DNA of 64,000 nucleotides from Gordonia jinhuaensis (GCF_014639795.1 NZ_BMGC01000005.1:124001-188000); one strand, 5' to 3'; shown: positions 31,099 to 43,215, numbered from the stretch's first letter. Program-made: numbers and translations. The notes: generated by a model from the letters alone, not told the origin.

Positions 31099-33864
31099 AC
31101 GCAGTGCGGTGGCCAGTCCGTTCATCGTCAGCAGGATGCTGCGACGCACCAGCGGCGAGTCGTCGCCGGCGCGGTAGCGGCGCAGCATCTCGATCTGCAG
31201 CAGGTTGAGCGGTTCGAGGTAGGGGAAGCGGTTGAACACCGAGCGCTTGAGCGCGAGGTTGTCCTCGAGAAGGTCATCGGTCTCGGTGATCGCGAAGTAC
31301 ATCTTCACCGTGCGCTCATGTTCGTCGGCGATCATCCCGAAGATCGTGCGGCGCAGCTCCTCGTCGGGGACGAGCTTCGAATAGCGTTCGGCCAGACCGA
31401 GATCCGACTTCGCGAGCACCTGCGCCATATTCGACATGACGGTCCGGAAGAACGGCCATCGCGTGTAGAGGTCGCGCAGCACCCCCAGCCGCGACTCGTC
31501 GTCGCCGATCCACTGCTCGAATGCCGATCCGGTGCCGTACCAGCCCGGCAACATCACCCGTGACTGCGTCCACGACAGCACCCACGGGATGGCGCGCAGG
31601 TCGGAGATTTTCTCGGTCTGCTTACGTGAGGCGGGACGGCTGCCGATGTTGAGCTCGCCGATCTCGGATACCGGGGTCGAGGTGGTGAAGTACTCCACGA
31701 ATCCCGGTGTCTCGTGGACGAGTTCGCTGTAGGCATCCCTGGCGAGGGCGGCGATCTCGTCCATCACCACATACGCCGATTCGGCGTCGTCACCGAGTCC
31801 CTCGACGTCGAGCAGTGACGACTCGATGGTCGCCGCGAGAAGCGTCTCCAGATTGCGTTGGGCCAGTGCCGGTTCGGCGTACTTCGCCGCGATGATCTCA
31901 CCCTGTTCGGTCAGTCGCAGCGAGCCCTGCACCGCACCCGGCGGCTGGGCGAGGATCGCGTCGTAGCTCGGGCCGCCACCGCGACCGACCGTGCCGCCGC
32001 GACCGTGGAAGAGCCGCAGGCGGATCCCGGCCTTCTTGGCGGCCTCCACCAGATCGAGTTCGGCGCGGTACTGAGCCCAGTTGGCGGCCATGTACCCGCC
32101 GTCCTTGTTGGAGTCGGAGTACCCGATCATCACCTCCTGCAGTCCGCTCTGGTGATCGACCAGGCCCCGGTACAGCGGGAGATCGAGCGCCGCCAGTACG
32201 GTGGCAGCGCCGTGCTGCAGATCCTCGATCGTCTCGAACAGGGGCACCACCCGTACCGTCGATGTGAGCGCACCGGTGTCGTCGAGTTCGATCAACCCCG
32301 CTTCCTTGAGCAGGATCATCGGCTCCAGCATGTCACTGACCGATTGGCACATGCTGATGACGTAGTTCGGGATCGACGGTGCGCCATAGGTTTTCACCGC
32401 ATGAGCGGCGGCACGGACGATCCCCACTTCCTTGGCCGTGACCTCACTGAGCTCGGCATCGGGCCGCAGCAGCGGACGGCGTGTGGTGAGTTCCGACGTG
32501 AGCAGTGCCACGCGGTCCTCCTCGCCGAGTGACAGATAATCCGGATGCACACCCGACCAGGCGAAGAGTTCGGCGATGACCTCCTCATGTGTGTCGCTGT
32601 TCTGTCGCAGGTCCAGCCCGGACAGGTGGAAACCGAATGTCCGCACGCCTTCTCGGATGGTGAGCAGCCGATCGTCGGCGATGAGGGCGTCGTGGGTCCG
32701 ACGCAGTGAGTCGTCGATGGCGTCGAGGTCGGCGAGCAGTTGCTCGGCGGTGGCATAGGGCACCGCGTCGGGGTCGAGACTGCCGCCGATCGACCCGAAG
32801 GTCTCACCGAACTCGCTGACGGCGGTCGCAGCCAATCGCGAGCGGATGTGTTTGATGGCCAGACGATAGGGTTCGTCACCGTCCTCGCCGGCCAACTCAC
32901 GCACCGCGTCGTCGACGGTCACCAGACGTGCGGACTGGCTGAGCTCGTGATAGAGCAGGCGAAGTTGCTCGAGATGATGGGCGATCGCCGTCTGCGCGGC
33001 CCTGCCGGTGGCCATCTCCACCACGTCGGCGGTGACGAAGGGGTTGCCGTCGTGGTCGCCTCCGATCCACGACCCCATCCGCAGCATCGGCTCCTCGAGC
33101 AGACCCGGCACCGGGTATCTCGACTGCAGCTCGGCGCGAACCTGCGCGTTGATCTGCGGCACCACCTCGAAGAAGGCGGCGTCGTAGTACTGCAGCCCCA
33201 CCTCGATCTCATCCTGGATGCGCAGTCGCTCGAGGCGGATCAGCGCCGTCTGCCACAGTGCGAGGATCTGCCGCCGTACCTTCGTCAGCACCTCGTCGCG
33301 TTCGTCGGGCAGCAGGTCGGGCCGGTGCAGCAGGCGCAGCAGCTCGGTGATGCGGTGCTGTGCCTCGAACACCGAGCGCCGACGCGTCTCGGTGGGATGT
33401 GCGGTGATCACGGGAACCACGGTCGCGTGGTCGAGTCCGACGGCCACCTCGGCCGGGTCGAGGTCGGCGGCGTCGAGTTTGTCGTAGGTGGCGGCCAGGC
33501 TGCTGTCCTGAGGCGGATCACCGGCCAGGACGTGCAGCGAACGCCGGCGCTCGCGGTGGACATCTTCGGCGAGGTTGGCCAGCAGCGCGAAGTGGCTGAA
33601 CGCGCGGATCACCGTGTTGGCGAGATCGACCGGCATGTCGTCGAACATCCGCTCGTAGTCGCCGCGTTCGATCTCCTCGCGGCGGACACGAAAGGCGCCG
33701 ATCCGCGCGGCCTCCACGGTCTCGAACACCTTCGCACCGGCGTCATCTCGAATGGTGTCACCCAGAATCCCGCCGAGCAGCCTGATGTCCTCGCGCAGAG
33801 GCTCGGTCGCGGCGCGGCCCGAGGGGATGGCGGATACGGATTCAGATTCCGAAGACTGCGACAT
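31087..33864 (-). CDS. ppc: Phosphoenolpyruvate carboxylase
   Basis: This 925-residue enzyme adds bicarbonate to phosphoenolpyruvate to give oxaloacetate, refilling the TCA cycle. Both catalytic regions are intact: [13 protein letters not shown] in the first quarter and [16 protein letters not shown] near residue 600, with [12 protein letters not shown] just before it. The C-terminal RNSG end is normal. ATG 33864 is chosen as the first start giving the conserved N-terminus; the frame is open 30 codons further into the region with the 18-bp hairpin. ppc follows gap-pgk-tpiA-secG on the same strand but is separated by that hairpin. Confidence 0.96.
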   Translation of the reverse strand: MSQSSESESVSAIPSGRAATEPLREDIRLLGGILGDTIRDDAGAKVFETVEAARIGAFRVRREEIERGDYERMFDDMPVDLANTVIRAFSHFALLANLAEDVHRERRRSLHVLAGDPPQDSSLAATYDKLDAADLDPAEVAVGLDHATVVPVITAHPTETRRRSVFEAQHRITELLRLLHRPDLLPDERDEVLTKVRRQILALWQTALIRLERLRIQDEIEVGLQYYDAAFFEVVPQINAQVRAELQSRYPVPGLLEEPMLRMGSWIGGDHDGNPFVTADVVEMATGRAAQTAIAHHLEQLRLLYHELSQSARLVTVDDAVRELAGEDGDEPYRLAIKHIRSRLAATAVSEFGETFGSIGGSLDPDAVPYATAEQLLADLDAIDDSLRRTHDALIADDRLLTIREGVRTFGFHLSGLDLRQNSDTHEEVIAELFAWSGVHPDYLSLGEEDRVALLTSELTTRRPLLRPDAELSEVTAKEVGIVRAAAHAVKTYGAPSIPNYVISMCQSVSDMLEPMILLKEAGLIELDDTGALTSTVRVVPLFETIEDLQHGAATVLAALDLPLYRGLVDHQSGLQEVMIGYSDSNKDGGYMAANWAQYRAELDLVEAAKKAGIRLRLFHGRGGTVGRGGGPSYDAILAQPPGAVQGSLRLTEQGEIIAAKYAEPALAQRNLETLLAATIESSLLDVEGLGDDAESAYVVMDEIAALARDAYSELVHETPGFVEYFTTSTPVSEIGELNIGSRPASRKQTEKISDLRAIPWVLSWTQSRVMLPGWYGTGSAFEQWIGDDESRLGVLRDLYTRWPFFRTVMSNMAQVLAKSDLGLAERYSKLVPDEELRRTIFGMIADEHERTVKMYFAITETDDLLEDNLALKRSVFNRFPYLEPLNLLQIEMLRRYRAGDDSPLVRRSILLTMNGLATALRNSG

Positions 33865-34003
33865 GCGACCAGTATTCCGCGTGCATCCGAGCACGGCATC
33901 TTCTGCACCAGCGCAGCAGGTCGGGTGGGCGTGTCCGTTGCCGGCGGCGATCATGTGCGGCGCGTCGTGTCACATCGAGGCGTGCGAACCAGGGGCGAAA
34001 TGG

Positions 34004-34045
34004 CGAGAACCCACCTGCACCGAGGTAGGTGCAGGTGGGTTCTCG
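34004..34045 (-). terminator. Perfect 18-bp hairpin between secG and ppc
   Basis: The arm CGAGAACCCACCTGCACC (34004-34021), a GAGGTA loop, and the exact reverse complement (34028-34045) form an uninterrupted 18-bp stem. No T-run follows on either side. It lies 53 bp after the secG stop and is best read as the terminator of the gap-secG transcript or as an insulator before ppc. Confidence 0.65.
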
Positions 34046-34097
34046 ACGTCCCGCTCGCTCGCCGCCGCCGACTCCGGCGGCAGGTGCTGCGCGTGGA

Positions 34098-34331
34098 TCA
34101 GTTGTACTTGATGTAGAGCTCGACGCCGATGATCAGCACGAACCAGATTGCACCGACGAAGATGGTGAGACGGTCGAGGTTGCGTTCCACGACCGAGGAG
34201 CCCGACAGGCTCGACTGCACGCCGCCGCCGAACAGCGACGACAGTCCGCCGCCCTTGCCGCGGTGCAGCAGGACGAGCACCACCATGAGCACACTGGTGA
34301 TGACCAAACCGATGTCCATCGCGAGCTTCAC
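34098..34331 (-). CDS. secG: SecG, protein translocase subunit
   Basis: This 77-residue inner-membrane protein of the SecYEG channel has two helices flanking the cytoplasmic loop HRGKGGGLSSLFGGGVQSS, the most conserved actinobacterial SecG segment. GTG 34331 gives the same length and N-terminus layout as mycobacterial SecG and follows AGAGGATG. An upstream start at 34358 would add nine residues. The position after tpiA is conserved in the order. Confidence 0.94.
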   Translation of the reverse strand: MKLAMDIGLVITSVLMVVLVLLHRGKGGGLSSLFGGGVQSSLSGSSVVERNLDRLTIFVGAIWFVLIIGVELYIKYN

Positions 34332-34378
34332 GCTAGTTGCATCCTCTTGTCGAAACACACGTGTCGAGATACACGTCC

Positions 34379-34429
34379 GGGGCGCCGGTCCATCAGGTCG
34401 GGAGGACCTGATGGGCAGACCGACGCCCC
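34379..34429 (-). terminator. Long stem-loop between tpiA and secG
   Basis: The inner perfect stem CATCAGGTC-GGGAG-GACCTGATG (34391-34413) is extended by outer arms GGGGCG..GGTC and GACC..CGCCCC (34379-34390, 34418-34429) with small internal loops. It may end part of the gap-pgk-tpiA transcript or protect its 3' end. No T-run is seen. Confidence 0.55.
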
Positions 34430-34536
34430 AGTGTACGTGCTGTGCCCGCCGCGACCCGAATCAGGCCCGGCGTGTCCGCTTCGCCGGAACCGGCGACGGC
34501 GATCGGCGCTGGTCACGGCCGCTGAGCGCGTGTGCC

Positions 34537-34581
34537 GCGATCAGGGCAGTGGCGATCAGGGCAGGGGCGATCAGGGCAGGG
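34537..34581. repeat. 15-bp tandem repeat, 3 copies, across the tpiA stop codon
   Basis: Units at 34537, 34552 and 34567 read GCGATCAGGGCAGnG. The tpiA TGA stop (34571-34573) is inside the third unit, so each copy carries a TGATCGC of the same reading. The array lies at the 3' end of the gene, as with ppc. Confidence 0.8.
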
Positions 34582-35356
34582 GTCCGCCGGCGGCGATCGC
34601 GCACAGAGTGGCGAACTCGTCGGCCTTGAGCGACGCTCCGCCCACGAGCGCACCGTCGACGTCGGCCTTCCCGACGATCTCGGCTACGTTCTTCGAGCTG
34701 ACCGAACCGCCGTAGAGGATGCGGATCCCCTCGGCGATGTCGGTGCCCGCGAGCGTGGCCACCTCGGCACGGATCGCCGAGCACACCTCCTGGGCATCCT
34801 CGGCACTGGCCACCCGGCCGGTCCCGATCGCCCAGACGGGTTCGTAGGCGATCACCACTTTGGCGAGTTCTTCGGCCGACAACCCGTTCAGCGAGTTCGC
34901 GGTCTGCTGGGTGCAGAACTCCACGTGATCGCCCGACTCGCGAACCTCGAGAGGCTCACCGACGCACACGATCGGGGTGAGTCCGTGCCGCAGCGCGGCG
35001 TTGGCCTTGCTGAACACGATCTCGTCGGTCTCGCCGTGCATCGAGCGGCGTTCGCTGTGCCCGACCACCACGAATGTCGCACCGAGCTTCGCCAGGAAAG
35101 CCCCACTGATCTCGCCGGTGTAGGCACCGGAGTCGTGCGCCGAGATGTCTTGGGCGCCATAGGTGAGCAGCAGCTTGTCGCCGTCGACCACCGTCTGGAC
35201 GCTGCGGATGTCGGTGAACGGCGGGAGCACCGTGACGTCGACCTTGTCGAAGTACTTCGCGGGCAGTGCGAACGCGATCTTCTGGACCAGCGCGATGGCC
35301 TCCAGATGATTCATGTTCATCTTCCAGTTGCCCGCGATGAGCGGTGTGCGCGCCAT
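34571..35356 (-). CDS. tpiA: Triose-phosphate isomerase
   Basis: This 261-residue TIM-barrel enzyme interconverts dihydroxyacetone phosphate and glyceraldehyde-3-phosphate. The substrate Lys (GNWKMNMN), catalytic His ([13 protein letters not shown]) and catalytic Glu ([11 protein letters not shown]) are all present. ATG 35356 overlaps the pgk stop by one base (TGATG). Confidence 0.97.
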   Translation of the reverse strand: MARTPLIAGNWKMNMNHLEAIALVQKIAFALPAKYFDKVDVTVLPPFTDIRSVQTVVDGDKLLLTYGAQDISAHDSGAYTGEISGAFLAKLGATFVVVGHSERRSMHGETDEIVFSKANAALRHGLTPIVCVGEPLEVRESGDHVEFCTQQTANSLNGLSAEELAKVVIAYEPVWAIGTGRVASAEDAQEVCSAIRAEVATLAGTDIAEGIRILYGGSVSSKNVAEIVGKADVDGALVGGASLKADEFATLCAIAAGGPLP

Positions 35357-36567
35357 CAGCTCTCCAGCACCTTCAGCCCCGGGAGTTCCTTGCCTTCGAG
35401 GTACTCCAGAGACGCGCCACCCCCGGTGGAGATGTGGGAGAAACCGTTCTCGTCGAGTCCGAGCGTGCGGACCGCGGCCGCCGAGTCACCGCCGCCGACC
35501 ACGGTGAAGGCACCGTTGCCGGTGGCCTCGATGATCGACTCGGCGACACCCTTGGTGCCGGAGGAGAACTTCTCGAACTCGAACACACCCATCGGGCCGT
35601 TCCAGAACACCGTCTTGGCCGCGGTCAGCACCTGCGCGAAACGCTTGACCGACTCCGGACCGATGTCCAGACCCATCCAGTCGTCCGGGATTGCGTTGGA
35701 CGCCACCGTTTTCGACTCGGCGTCGGCGGCGAACCGATCGGCGACCACCACATCACTGGGCAGGTGGATGACGTCGGCGAACCGGTCGAGCAGATCCTTG
35801 CAGGTGTCGATCTGGTCTTCCTGCAGCAGCGACGTGCCCACACCGAGACCCTGCGCGGCGAGGAAGGTGAACGCCATCCCGCCACCGATCACCAGGGTGT
35901 CGACCTTGGGCGCCAGCGACTCGATCACCCCGAGCTTGTCGGAGACCTTGGAGCCGCCGAGCACCACGGCATAGGGCCGGTCGGGATTCTCGGTCAGCTT
36001 GTTGAGCACGCTGACCTCCTTCTCGACCAGTTGTCCGGCGTAGTGCGGGAACAGCTTTGCCACGTCGTAGACCGATGCCTGCTTGCGGTGGACCACACCG
36101 AATCCATCGGAGACGAATGCCGCGCCGTCGTCGACGAGACCGGCGAAGGCCGCGGCCAACGCCTCGCGCTCGGCGTCGACCTTGGAGGTCTCACGCGCGT
36201 CGAAACGTACGTTCTCCAGCAGCAGGACGTCACCCTCGGTGAGCCCCTCGGCCCGCGCGAGGGCGTCGGTGCCGACCACGTCACCGGCGAGCTGAACGTT
36301 GCGACCGAGCTCCTCGCCGAGCCGCTTGGCGACCGGGGCGAGTGAGTACTTCGGATCCGGCTCACCCTTCGGCCGGCCCAGGTGGGCCATGATGACGACC
36401 TTCGCCCCGCCCTCGATCAAGGCGTTGAGGGTCGGGAGCGAGGCCTCGATGCGGCCGGCGTCGGTGATCCTGTCGCCGTCGAGCGGAACGTTGAAATCCG
36501 ATCGGACGAGCACGTAACGATCCGAAACACCCTGCGCCAGAAGGTCTTTCAGTGTTAAGACAGTCAT
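35356..36567 (-). CDS. pgk: Phosphoglycerate kinase
   Basis: This 403-residue two-domain kinase makes ATP from 1,3-bisphosphoglycerate. It shows [14 protein letters not shown], the HLGRPKG substrate loop and the C-terminal [13 protein letters not shown] nucleotide loop. It lies 34 bp after gap and is coupled to tpiA. Confidence 0.97.
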   Translation of the reverse strand: MTVLTLKDLLAQGVSDRYVLVRSDFNVPLDGDRITDAGRIEASLPTLNALIEGGAKVVIMAHLGRPKGEPDPKYSLAPVAKRLGEELGRNVQLAGDVVGTDALARAEGLTEGDVLLLENVRFDARETSKVDAEREALAAAFAGLVDDGAAFVSDGFGVVHRKQASVYDVAKLFPHYAGQLVEKEVSVLNKLTENPDRPYAVVLGGSKVSDKLGVIESLAPKVDTLVIGGGMAFTFLAAQGLGVGTSLLQEDQIDTCKDLLDRFADVIHLPSDVVVADRFAADAESKTVASNAIPDDWMGLDIGPESVKRFAQVLTAAKTVFWNGPMGVFEFEKFSSGTKGVAESIIEATGNGAFTVVGGGDSAAAVRTLGLDENGFSHISTGGGASLEYLEGKELPGLKVLES

Positions 36568-36601
36568 ACTTCTCGAGTCTCCGGTCTCTGCTCGCCCGGC
36601 C

Positions 36602-37667
<1,066 letters not shown>

Positions 37668-37698
37668 CCGCGCTGTGGTGTGGTGCTCTTTCATGTCC

Positions 37699-37704
37699 AG
37701 CCTA
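37699..37704 (-). promoter_or_regulatory. Putative -10 box (TAGGCT) of the gap operon
   Basis: TAGGCT on the minus strand would start an mRNA with a leader of roughly 65-70 nt that carries the palindrome and the AGGAG ribosome site. No clear -35 is seen. A second box-like TACGCT lies about 20 bp further upstream. Confidence 0.35.
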
Positions 37705-37779
37705 GTGCGCCCGGGTTCAGCGTAGTGCGGGTGCTGGGCGCGGTGATCGGGTTCATACGCTTTGCCGCACCTGCGACGG

Positions 37780-38763
37780 TCACGCCTCGTCGAGCAGCTC
37801 GGAGGTCACCGCCGACTCGGTGTCCGGAATGCCTTCTGCGTGAGCCTTTTTGTCCGCCATCGACAGCAGCCGGCGGATCCGCCCGGCCACCGCGTCCTTG
37901 GTCATCGGCGGGTCGGCCAGCTGTCCGAGTTCCTCGAGCGACGCCTGCCGGTGCTCCACCCGCAGCCGTCCCGCGGCCACCAGGTGATCGGGCACCGTGT
38001 CGCCGAGGATCTCCAGTGCGCGTTCGACGCGTGCGGCCGCGGCGACCGCCGCGCGCGCCGAGCGTCGCAGATTCGCGTCGTCGAAGTTGGCCAGCCGGTT
38101 TGCCGTCGCCCGCACCTCCCGGCGCATGCGACGTTCCTCCCAGGTCAGCCGGGTGTCCTGGGCTCCCATCCTGGTGAGCAGCGCGCCGATCGCCTCGCTG
38201 TCGCGGATCACCACACGATCGGCCCCGCGCACCTCACGTGCTTTGGCGGACACCCCGAGCCGACGGGCCGCACCGACCAGTGCGAGCGCGGCCTCGGGCC
38301 CGGGACAGCTCACCTCGAGTGCCGAGGATCGCCCCGGTTCGGTCAGCGAGCCGTGTGCGAGAAATGCACCGCGCCAAGCCGCTTCGGAATCGGCGACCGA
38401 TCCGCCGACCACCTGGGCGGGCAGGCCGCGGACCGGTCGGCCGCGGACGTCGAGAAGTCCGGTCTGTCGTGCCAGCGCCTCGCCGTCCTTGGTGACACGC
38501 ACGATGTAGCGTGCGCTCTTGCGGATCTGTCCGCCACGCAGCACATGCACCTCCGACGGGTACCCCCACAGGTCGGCGATGTCCTTGCGCAATCGCCGCG
38601 CGACGTTGCCCATGTCGACCTCGGCCTCGACGACCACCCGGCCACCGACGATGTGAAGCCCTCCGGCGAACCGGAGCAACGAGGCGACCTCTGCTTTGCG
38701 GCTGCTGACCTGCGTCACCACGAGCCGACTCAATTCGTCCTTGACCGCCGCTGTCATCGCCAC
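37780..38763 (-). CDS. whiA: WhiA, sporulation/cell-division regulator
   Basis: This 327-residue DNA-binding protein has a LAGLIDADG-like N-terminal domain (KDELSRLV, then [14 protein letters not shown]) and a C-terminal helix-turn-helix ([25 protein letters not shown]). It is found across Gram-positive bacteria, controls division genes in sporulating actinomycetes, and has a less clear role elsewhere. GTG 38763 follows GGAGGAGCG; ATG 38757 is a close alternative. The order yvcK-whiA downstream of rapZ is conserved. Confidence 0.96.
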   Translation of the reverse strand: MAMTAAVKDELSRLVVTQVSSRKAEVASLLRFAGGLHIVGGRVVVEAEVDMGNVARRLRKDIADLWGYPSEVHVLRGGQIRKSARYIVRVTKDGEALARQTGLLDVRGRPVRGLPAQVVGGSVADSEAAWRGAFLAHGSLTEPGRSSALEVSCPGPEAALALVGAARRLGVSAKAREVRGADRVVIRDSEAIGALLTRMGAQDTRLTWEERRMRREVRATANRLANFDDANLRRSARAAVAAAARVERALEILGDTVPDHLVAAGRLRVEHRQASLEELGQLADPPMTKDAVAGRIRRLLSMADKKAHAEGIPDTESAVTSELLDEA

Positions 38764-38845
38764 CGATATTCGCTCCTCCTCGACGTCATCGTCACGTCTT
38801 CGGTTTGTACGGCACGGACTGCACTCGGTGTGCGTCGCGGCGCCG

Positions 38846-38863
38846 GGCGGCGGGACCGCCGCC
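38846..38863 (-). other. GC-rich hairpin in the whiA leader
   Basis: GGCGGCGG and CCGCCGCC face each other with a 2-nt centre within the 133-bp yvcK-whiA interval. A TAGTGT -10 candidate lies upstream of it on the minus strand. It may reduce read-through from yvcK into whiA. Confidence 0.35.
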
Positions 38864-38896
38864 GACCTGATCTGCCGGATACACTAATCGTGTCGT

Positions 38897-39922
38897 TCAC
38901 TCTCGTACATCTTCGTCGCCCTGCGCACGTGTCGCGGGCGATCCGTCCGCCATCAGGCCAGCGATCACCTCACCCAGCTTGACCGGGTCGTGCACGCTGC
39001 TCTGCGGCGCCGCCACCGAGTCGACGCGCAGGGTGGCCCCGAATTCGGCCGCTGCCTCTTCGAGGTATCCGCGTTCGCGCCCGGCCGGCACCGTCCCGGC
39101 GTCGACGATCACGTCGTCCACCCGCAGGTCGGCGTGCGCGCGTAACACCCGCAGGTGCCGTTCGAGCGAATAGCGCGGCGTCTCCCCGATCTCCGGCGAG
39201 AGGTTGACCACGAGCACTTTGCGCGCCGACGTCGACCGCAGCGCCTCGAGCTGAGCGGGCACCAGCACATGTGGGATCACACTGGAGAACCACGAGCCGG
39301 GTCCCAGCGTCACCAGGTCGGCGTTACCGATCGCCTCGATCGCGGCCGCACATGCCGGTGCGTCGCCGGGCAGCAGCCGCACACGACGAACCTTGCCCGG
39401 CGTGGTCGCCACCGCCACCTGCCCGCGGATGCACCGACTGATCCGTGGATCTGATTCGAGCTCGAAGACGTCGGCCTCGATCTCCAGCGGCACGGTCGAC
39501 ATCGGCAGCACCCGCCCCCGCGCGCCGAGGGTGGACATCAATGCGTCCAGTGCGGCGACCGGGTCGCCGAGGACCTCGGTCAGACCGGCCAACAGCAGGT
39601 TGCCCACCGGGTGCCCGGCCAGTGCCCCGCTCCCCCGGAATCGGTGGTGCAGGACCGATGCCCACAGCCGCGCATCGGCCGGGGAGTCCGCCGAGACGGC
39701 GTCACGCTCCGGCGGGGTGAGCAGCGCGGCGACGGCCATGCGTAGATCGCCCGGCGGGATCACTCCGAGTTCGGCCCGCAGCCGCCCCGAGGAGCCGCCG
39801 TCGTCGGCGACGGTGACCACTGCGGTGATGTCGTCGCCGAGCCGACGCAGTGCGGTGAGTGTGGCGTGCAGTCCGTGGCCGCCGCCGAGCGCGACCATCG
39901 CGGGTCCGTGCCCGCTGTTCAC
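38897..39922 (-). CDS. yvcK: YvcK/CuvA family (gluconeogenesis factor)
   Basis: This 341-residue CofD-like Rossmann protein starts with ALGGGHGLHATLTALRRLG and has TVADDGGSSGRLR soon after. Homologues bind UDP-sugars and influence cell-wall synthesis and growth on gluconeogenic carbon. The GTG at 39922 overlaps the rapZ stop (GTGA). It is part of the uvrC-rapZ-yvcK-whiA cluster found across actinobacteria. Confidence 0.95.
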   Translation of the reverse strand: MNSGHGPAMVALGGGHGLHATLTALRRLGDDITAVVTVADDGGSSGRLRAELGVIPPGDLRMAVAALLTPPERDAVSADSPADARLWASVLHHRFRGSGALAGHPVGNLLLAGLTEVLGDPVAALDALMSTLGARGRVLPMSTVPLEIEADVFELESDPRISRCIRGQVAVATTPGKVRRVRLLPGDAPACAAAIEAIGNADLVTLGPGSWFSSVIPHVLVPAQLEALRSTSARKVLVVNLSPEIGETPRYSLERHLRVLRAHADLRVDDVIVDAGTVPAGRERGYLEEAAAEFGATLRVDSVAAPQSSVHDPVKLGEVIAGLMADGSPATRAQGDEDVRE

Positions 39923-40851
39923 TCGCGCCCCAGATCCCGGTGCACCACACGCACACTCAGGGCCGAGGTGTCGATCGACGAGTCCGTGTCGCCTGTCGGC
40001 CCGCCGTTACCCGGCTGCGCGACGCCGGGATCGGCCTCCTGCAGCCGCGCCGACAGCGCCTCGGCCATCGCGACGCTGCGGTGCTTGCCGCCGGTGCACC
40101 CCACCGCGACGGTCATGTAGCGCTTACCTTCTCGTCGATATCCGGCAGCGGTGAGCCGCACGATGCGCTCATAGGTGTCGAGATAGTCGGCCGCACCGTC
40201 GGCACCGAGTACGTAGTCGCGCACTGGCTCCTCGCGACCGTCATGATCGCGCAGTTCGGGGATCCAGAACGGATTCGGCAGAAAGCGGACGTCGGCAACG
40301 AGGTCGGCGTCGATGGGCAGCCCGTATTTGAAGCCGAACGACTCGCAGACCACGCGCAGTGCGGTCTCGGACTCCTGGGCATAGGCCTCGTCGAGAATCT
40401 GGCGCAGCCTCGCGACCGGCAGCGAGGTGGTGTCGATCGAGAGGTCGGCGGCCTCGGCGATCGGTGCGAGCATCGTCCGCTCGCTGGTGATCGCGTCCAC
40501 CAGAGTGCCGTTGCCCTGCAAGGGGTGGCGGCGGCGGACCTGTTCGAATCGGCGCACCAGCATGTCGTCGCGGGCGTCGAGGAACACCGTCTTGACGCGG
40601 ACCCCGTCGGAGGTGAGGTCCTCGGTCAGATGTTTGAGTTCGTCGGCGAAGTTGGTGTCGACCGCGCGCAGCACCACACCGAGTTTCGACTCGGTGCCCT
40701 CGTCGCGGGTGACCCGCACGATGTTCTCCACCACCCGGGTGGGCGCGTTGTCGACCACGTACCAGCCCGAATCCTCCAGCACCTTGGCTGCGGTGGACCG
40801 TCCGGCCCCGGACATCCCCGTGACCACGAGGACCTCGACATCAGCGCTCAC
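39919..40851 (-). CDS. rapZ: RapZ, RNase adapter/NTP-binding protein
   Basis: This protein of about 310 residues has a P-loop ([19 protein letters not shown]) at the start and the C-terminal motif [17 protein letters not shown]. In E. coli RapZ steers RNase E to a small RNA; the actinobacterial role is unsettled. GTG 40851 is used, although GTG 40857 is possible; either start overlaps the end of uvrC by roughly ten bases. The C-terminal 40 residues are a Pro/Gly/Asp-rich tail. The stop overlaps yvcK. Confidence 0.94.
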   Translation of the reverse strand: MSADVEVLVVTGMSGAGRSTAAKVLEDSGWYVVDNAPTRVVENIVRVTRDEGTESKLGVVLRAVDTNFADELKHLTEDLTSDGVRVKTVFLDARDDMLVRRFEQVRRRHPLQGNGTLVDAITSERTMLAPIAEAADLSIDTTSLPVARLRQILDEAYAQESETALRVVCESFGFKYGLPIDADLVADVRFLPNPFWIPELRDHDGREEPVRDYVLGADGAADYLDTYERIVRLTAAGYRREGKRYMTVAVGCTGGKHRSVAMAEALSARLQEADPGVAQPGNGGPTGDTDSSIDTSALSVRVVHRDLGRE

Positions 40852-43072
40852 CCTCACCACCTCGTACTCGGAGGGGTTCGCCGACCGGCGCGGGTTTCGG
40901 CCCCGGTGCGCCCGCGCGGTTGCCCCCTTCTCGGTTGGATCCTGCCTGCTCCATCGTGGCATCTCCGTCGGCACCGGTCCCGGTGACGGAATCCTCCGGC
41001 GCGTCGGCGCCGACGGAGGTCGCCGGATCTGTCTGCGGCTCCCGCCCGGCTGCTGCTTCCCCACCGGCTTCCTGGTGACTGCCGGCGACCGGGTGACTGC
41101 CGGCTTCCTGTTGACTGGCGGCGTCTGATCCGCCCAGTGCATCGGAGACCGCACGCGCGGTGGTCTTGCCGATGCCGGGGACCTGGGCGATCTGTTCGAC
41201 GCTCGCCTCCCGCAGCCGTGCGACCGACCCGAAATGCGACACCAGTGCGGTGCGCCGCGTCTGGCCGAGTCCGGGCACGTTGTCGAGCGCCGATGCCGTC
41301 ATCCGTTTCGAACGCTTGCTGCGGTGGAAATTGATGGCGAATCGGTGCGCCTCGTCGCGCACGCGCTGCAAGAGGAACAACGCCTCGCTGGTGCGCGGGA
41401 AGATCACCGGGTCATCGTCGTCGGGCAACCACACCTCTTCGAGGCGTTTGGCCAGACCGACCACCGCCACGTCGGTGACGCCGAGCTCGTCGAGCACCGC
41501 TGCGGCGGCAGTGACCTGGGGCTGACCGCCGTCGACGACGAACAGATTGGGCGGGTAGGCGAACCGTCGCGGGCGCCCGGTGGCCGGATCGAGTGCCGCC
41601 TCCGGCGCCAGATCGCCGCCGTTGTCGGTGCGATGACGCAGGAACCGCCGACGGGTGACCTCGGCGATCGAGGCCACGTCGTCGGACCGGCCGTCGCCGG
41701 CCGCCTCCTTGATCGCATAGTGGCGGTAGTCGGATTTGCGGGGCAGCCCGTCCTCGAACACCACGAGCGAGGCCACCACGTCGGTGCCCTGCACATGCGA
41801 GATGTCGATGCACTCGATACGCAGCGGCGCCGAGTCGAGGCCGAGGGTCTCCTGGATCTCGGTGAGTGCGGCAGAGCGTGTGGTCAGGTCGCCGGCGCGA
41901 CGCAGCTTGTGCTGCACCAGCGACTCCTGGGCGTTGCGTGTGACCGTCTCCATCAGCGTCTTCTTGTCGCCGCGCTGGGGCACCCGCAGGTCGACCGCGC
42001 TGCCCCGCAGGTCCGACAACCAGTCGCGCATGCCGTCGACGTCCGGCGGCAGCTCGGGAACCAGCACTTCGCGGGGGACGGGGTCGCCCCCAGCGTGGGA
42101 ATCGGGGACCGAGATCGTCTCGTCCTGCTCGACCTGGGCGCCGTAGAACTGCGTCAGGAACTGCGAGACCTGCGCTGCGAGCTGATCGCTCTCGTCGGTC
42201 TTCTCCACCACCCAGCCGCGCTGTCCGCGTACTCGTCCGTCGCGGACGTGGAACACCTGGACAGACACCTCGAGCTCATCGGAGACCATGCCGACCACGT
42301 CGGCATCGGTGCCGGATCCGAGGACCACCGCCTGCTTCTCGACCGCCTTGCGCAGCGCACCGAGGTCGTCGCGCAGTCGGGCGGCGCGCTCGAAGTCGAG
42401 ATCCTCGGAGGCCTGCGACATCTGCTTTTCGAGCACCCGGACCATCCGGTCGGTGCGGCCGGCGAGAAAGTCGCAGAATCCGTCGACGATCTCGCGGTGT
42501 TCGGCGGCACTGACCCGTCCCACACACGGCGCCGAGCATTTGTCGATGTAGCCGAGCAGGCAGGGCCGGCCCATCTGCGCATGCCGTTTGAAGACGCCCG
42601 CCGAACAGGTGCGCGCCGGGAAGACCCGAGTGAGCAGGTCGAGGGTTTCGCGGATGGCCCAGGCGTGCGAATACGGCCCGAAGTACCGAACCCCCTTGCG
42701 GCGCGGTCCGCGGTAGACGAACAGGCGCGGGTACTCCTCGTTCAACGTCACCGCGAGCATCGGGTAGGTCTTGTCGTCGCGGTAGCGGACGTTGAACCGG
42801 GGGTCGAACTCCTTGATCCAGTTGTATTCGAGCTGCAGCGCCTCGACCTCGGTGTTGACCACCGTCCACTCCACCGACGCCGCGGTGGTGACCATCTGCC
42901 GGGTCCGCGGGTGCAATGTGGTGATGTCGGCGAAGTAGGAGGTCAGCCGCGAGCGGAGATTCTTCGCCTTACCCACGTAGATGACCCGGCCGTGGGCGTC
43001 GCGGAACTTGTAGACGCCCGGCTCGGTCGGGATCGACCCCGGCGCGGGGCGGTAGGTGATCGGGTCGGCCAC
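40841..43072 (-). CDS. uvrC: UvrC, excinuclease ABC subunit C
   Basis: This 743-residue nuclease makes the two incisions of nucleotide excision repair. In order it shows a GIY-YIG nuclease ([20 protein letters not shown], from about residue 19), a UVR motif (about 210-250, [14 protein letters not shown]), an RNase-H-like nuclease domain ([10 protein letters not shown]), and paired HhH motifs (about 596-645, [18 protein letters not shown]). Beyond that, about 100 extra residues form a Gly/Ala/Glu/Pro-rich tail containing three copies of an SHQEAG-like hexapeptide, longer than usual for the family. The GTG start lies 6 nt after a TAGCCT box, suggesting leaderless transcription. No lipoprotein gene separates it from the riboflavin block, unlike M. 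tuberculosis. Confidence 0.96.
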   Translation of the reverse strand: MADPITYRPAPGSIPTEPGVYKFRDAHGRVIYVGKAKNLRSRLTSYFADITTLHPRTRQMVTTAASVEWTVVNTEVEALQLEYNWIKEFDPRFNVRYRDDKTYPMLAVTLNEEYPRLFVYRGPRRKGVRYFGPYSHAWAIRETLDLLTRVFPARTCSAGVFKRHAQMGRPCLLGYIDKCSAPCVGRVSAAEHREIVDGFCDFLAGRTDRMVRVLEKQMSQASEDLDFERAARLRDDLGALRKAVEKQAVVLGSGTDADVVGMVSDELEVSVQVFHVRDGRVRGQRGWVVEKTDESDQLAAQVSQFLTQFYGAQVEQDETISVPDSHAGGDPVPREVLVPELPPDVDGMRDWLSDLRGSAVDLRVPQRGDKKTLMETVTRNAQESLVQHKLRRAGDLTTRSAALTEIQETLGLDSAPLRIECIDISHVQGTDVVASLVVFEDGLPRKSDYRHYAIKEAAGDGRSDDVASIAEVTRRRFLRHRTDNGGDLAPEAALDPATGRPRRFAYPPNLFVVDGGQPQVTAAAAVLDELGVTDVAVVGLAKRLEEVWLPDDDDPVIFPRTSEALFLLQRVRDEAHRFAINFHRSKRSKRMTASALDNVPGLGQTRRTALVSHFGSVARLREASVEQIAQVPGIGKTTARAVSDALGGSDAASQQEAGSHPVAGSHQEAGGEAAAGREPQTDPATSVGADAPEDSVTGTGADGDATMEQAGSNREGGNRAGAPGPKPAPVGEPLRVRGGEGER
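41064..41117 (-). repeat. 18-bp in-frame tandem repeat in the uvrC tail
   Basis: Units at 41064, 41082 and 41100 read CCGGCTTCCTGGTGACTG or a near variant and encode hexapeptides of the form S(H/Q)(Q/P)(E/V)AG. They lie in the non-conserved C-terminal extension. Confidence 0.8.
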
Positions 43073-43078
43073 GCGTTC

Positions 43079-43084
43079 AGGCTA
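43079..43084 (-). promoter_or_regulatory. -10 box (TAGCCT) of uvrC, leaderless start
   Basis: TAGCCT ends 6 nt before the GTG at 43072, with no ribosome site in the gap. Confidence 0.45.
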
Positions 43085-43159
43085 GTACGGCCGACCGACG
43101 CCACCGCTCGTCCGGCCCGTCGACAGCCGACCGGGCCTCGACGCCACCGACAAACACCG

Positions 43160-43200
43160 GGGTCACAGAAGGACCGGGATCACAGACGGACCGGATCACC
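43160..43200. repeat. 17-bp tandem repeat, about 2.4 copies
   Basis: Units at 43160 and 43177 read GGGTCACAGAAGGACCG and GGATCACAGACGGACCG, with a partial third copy from 43194. It fills much of the 143-bp gap upstream of uvrC, where no gene is seen. Confidence 0.7.
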
Positions 43201-43215
43201 GGGAAAGGCTCGAGA

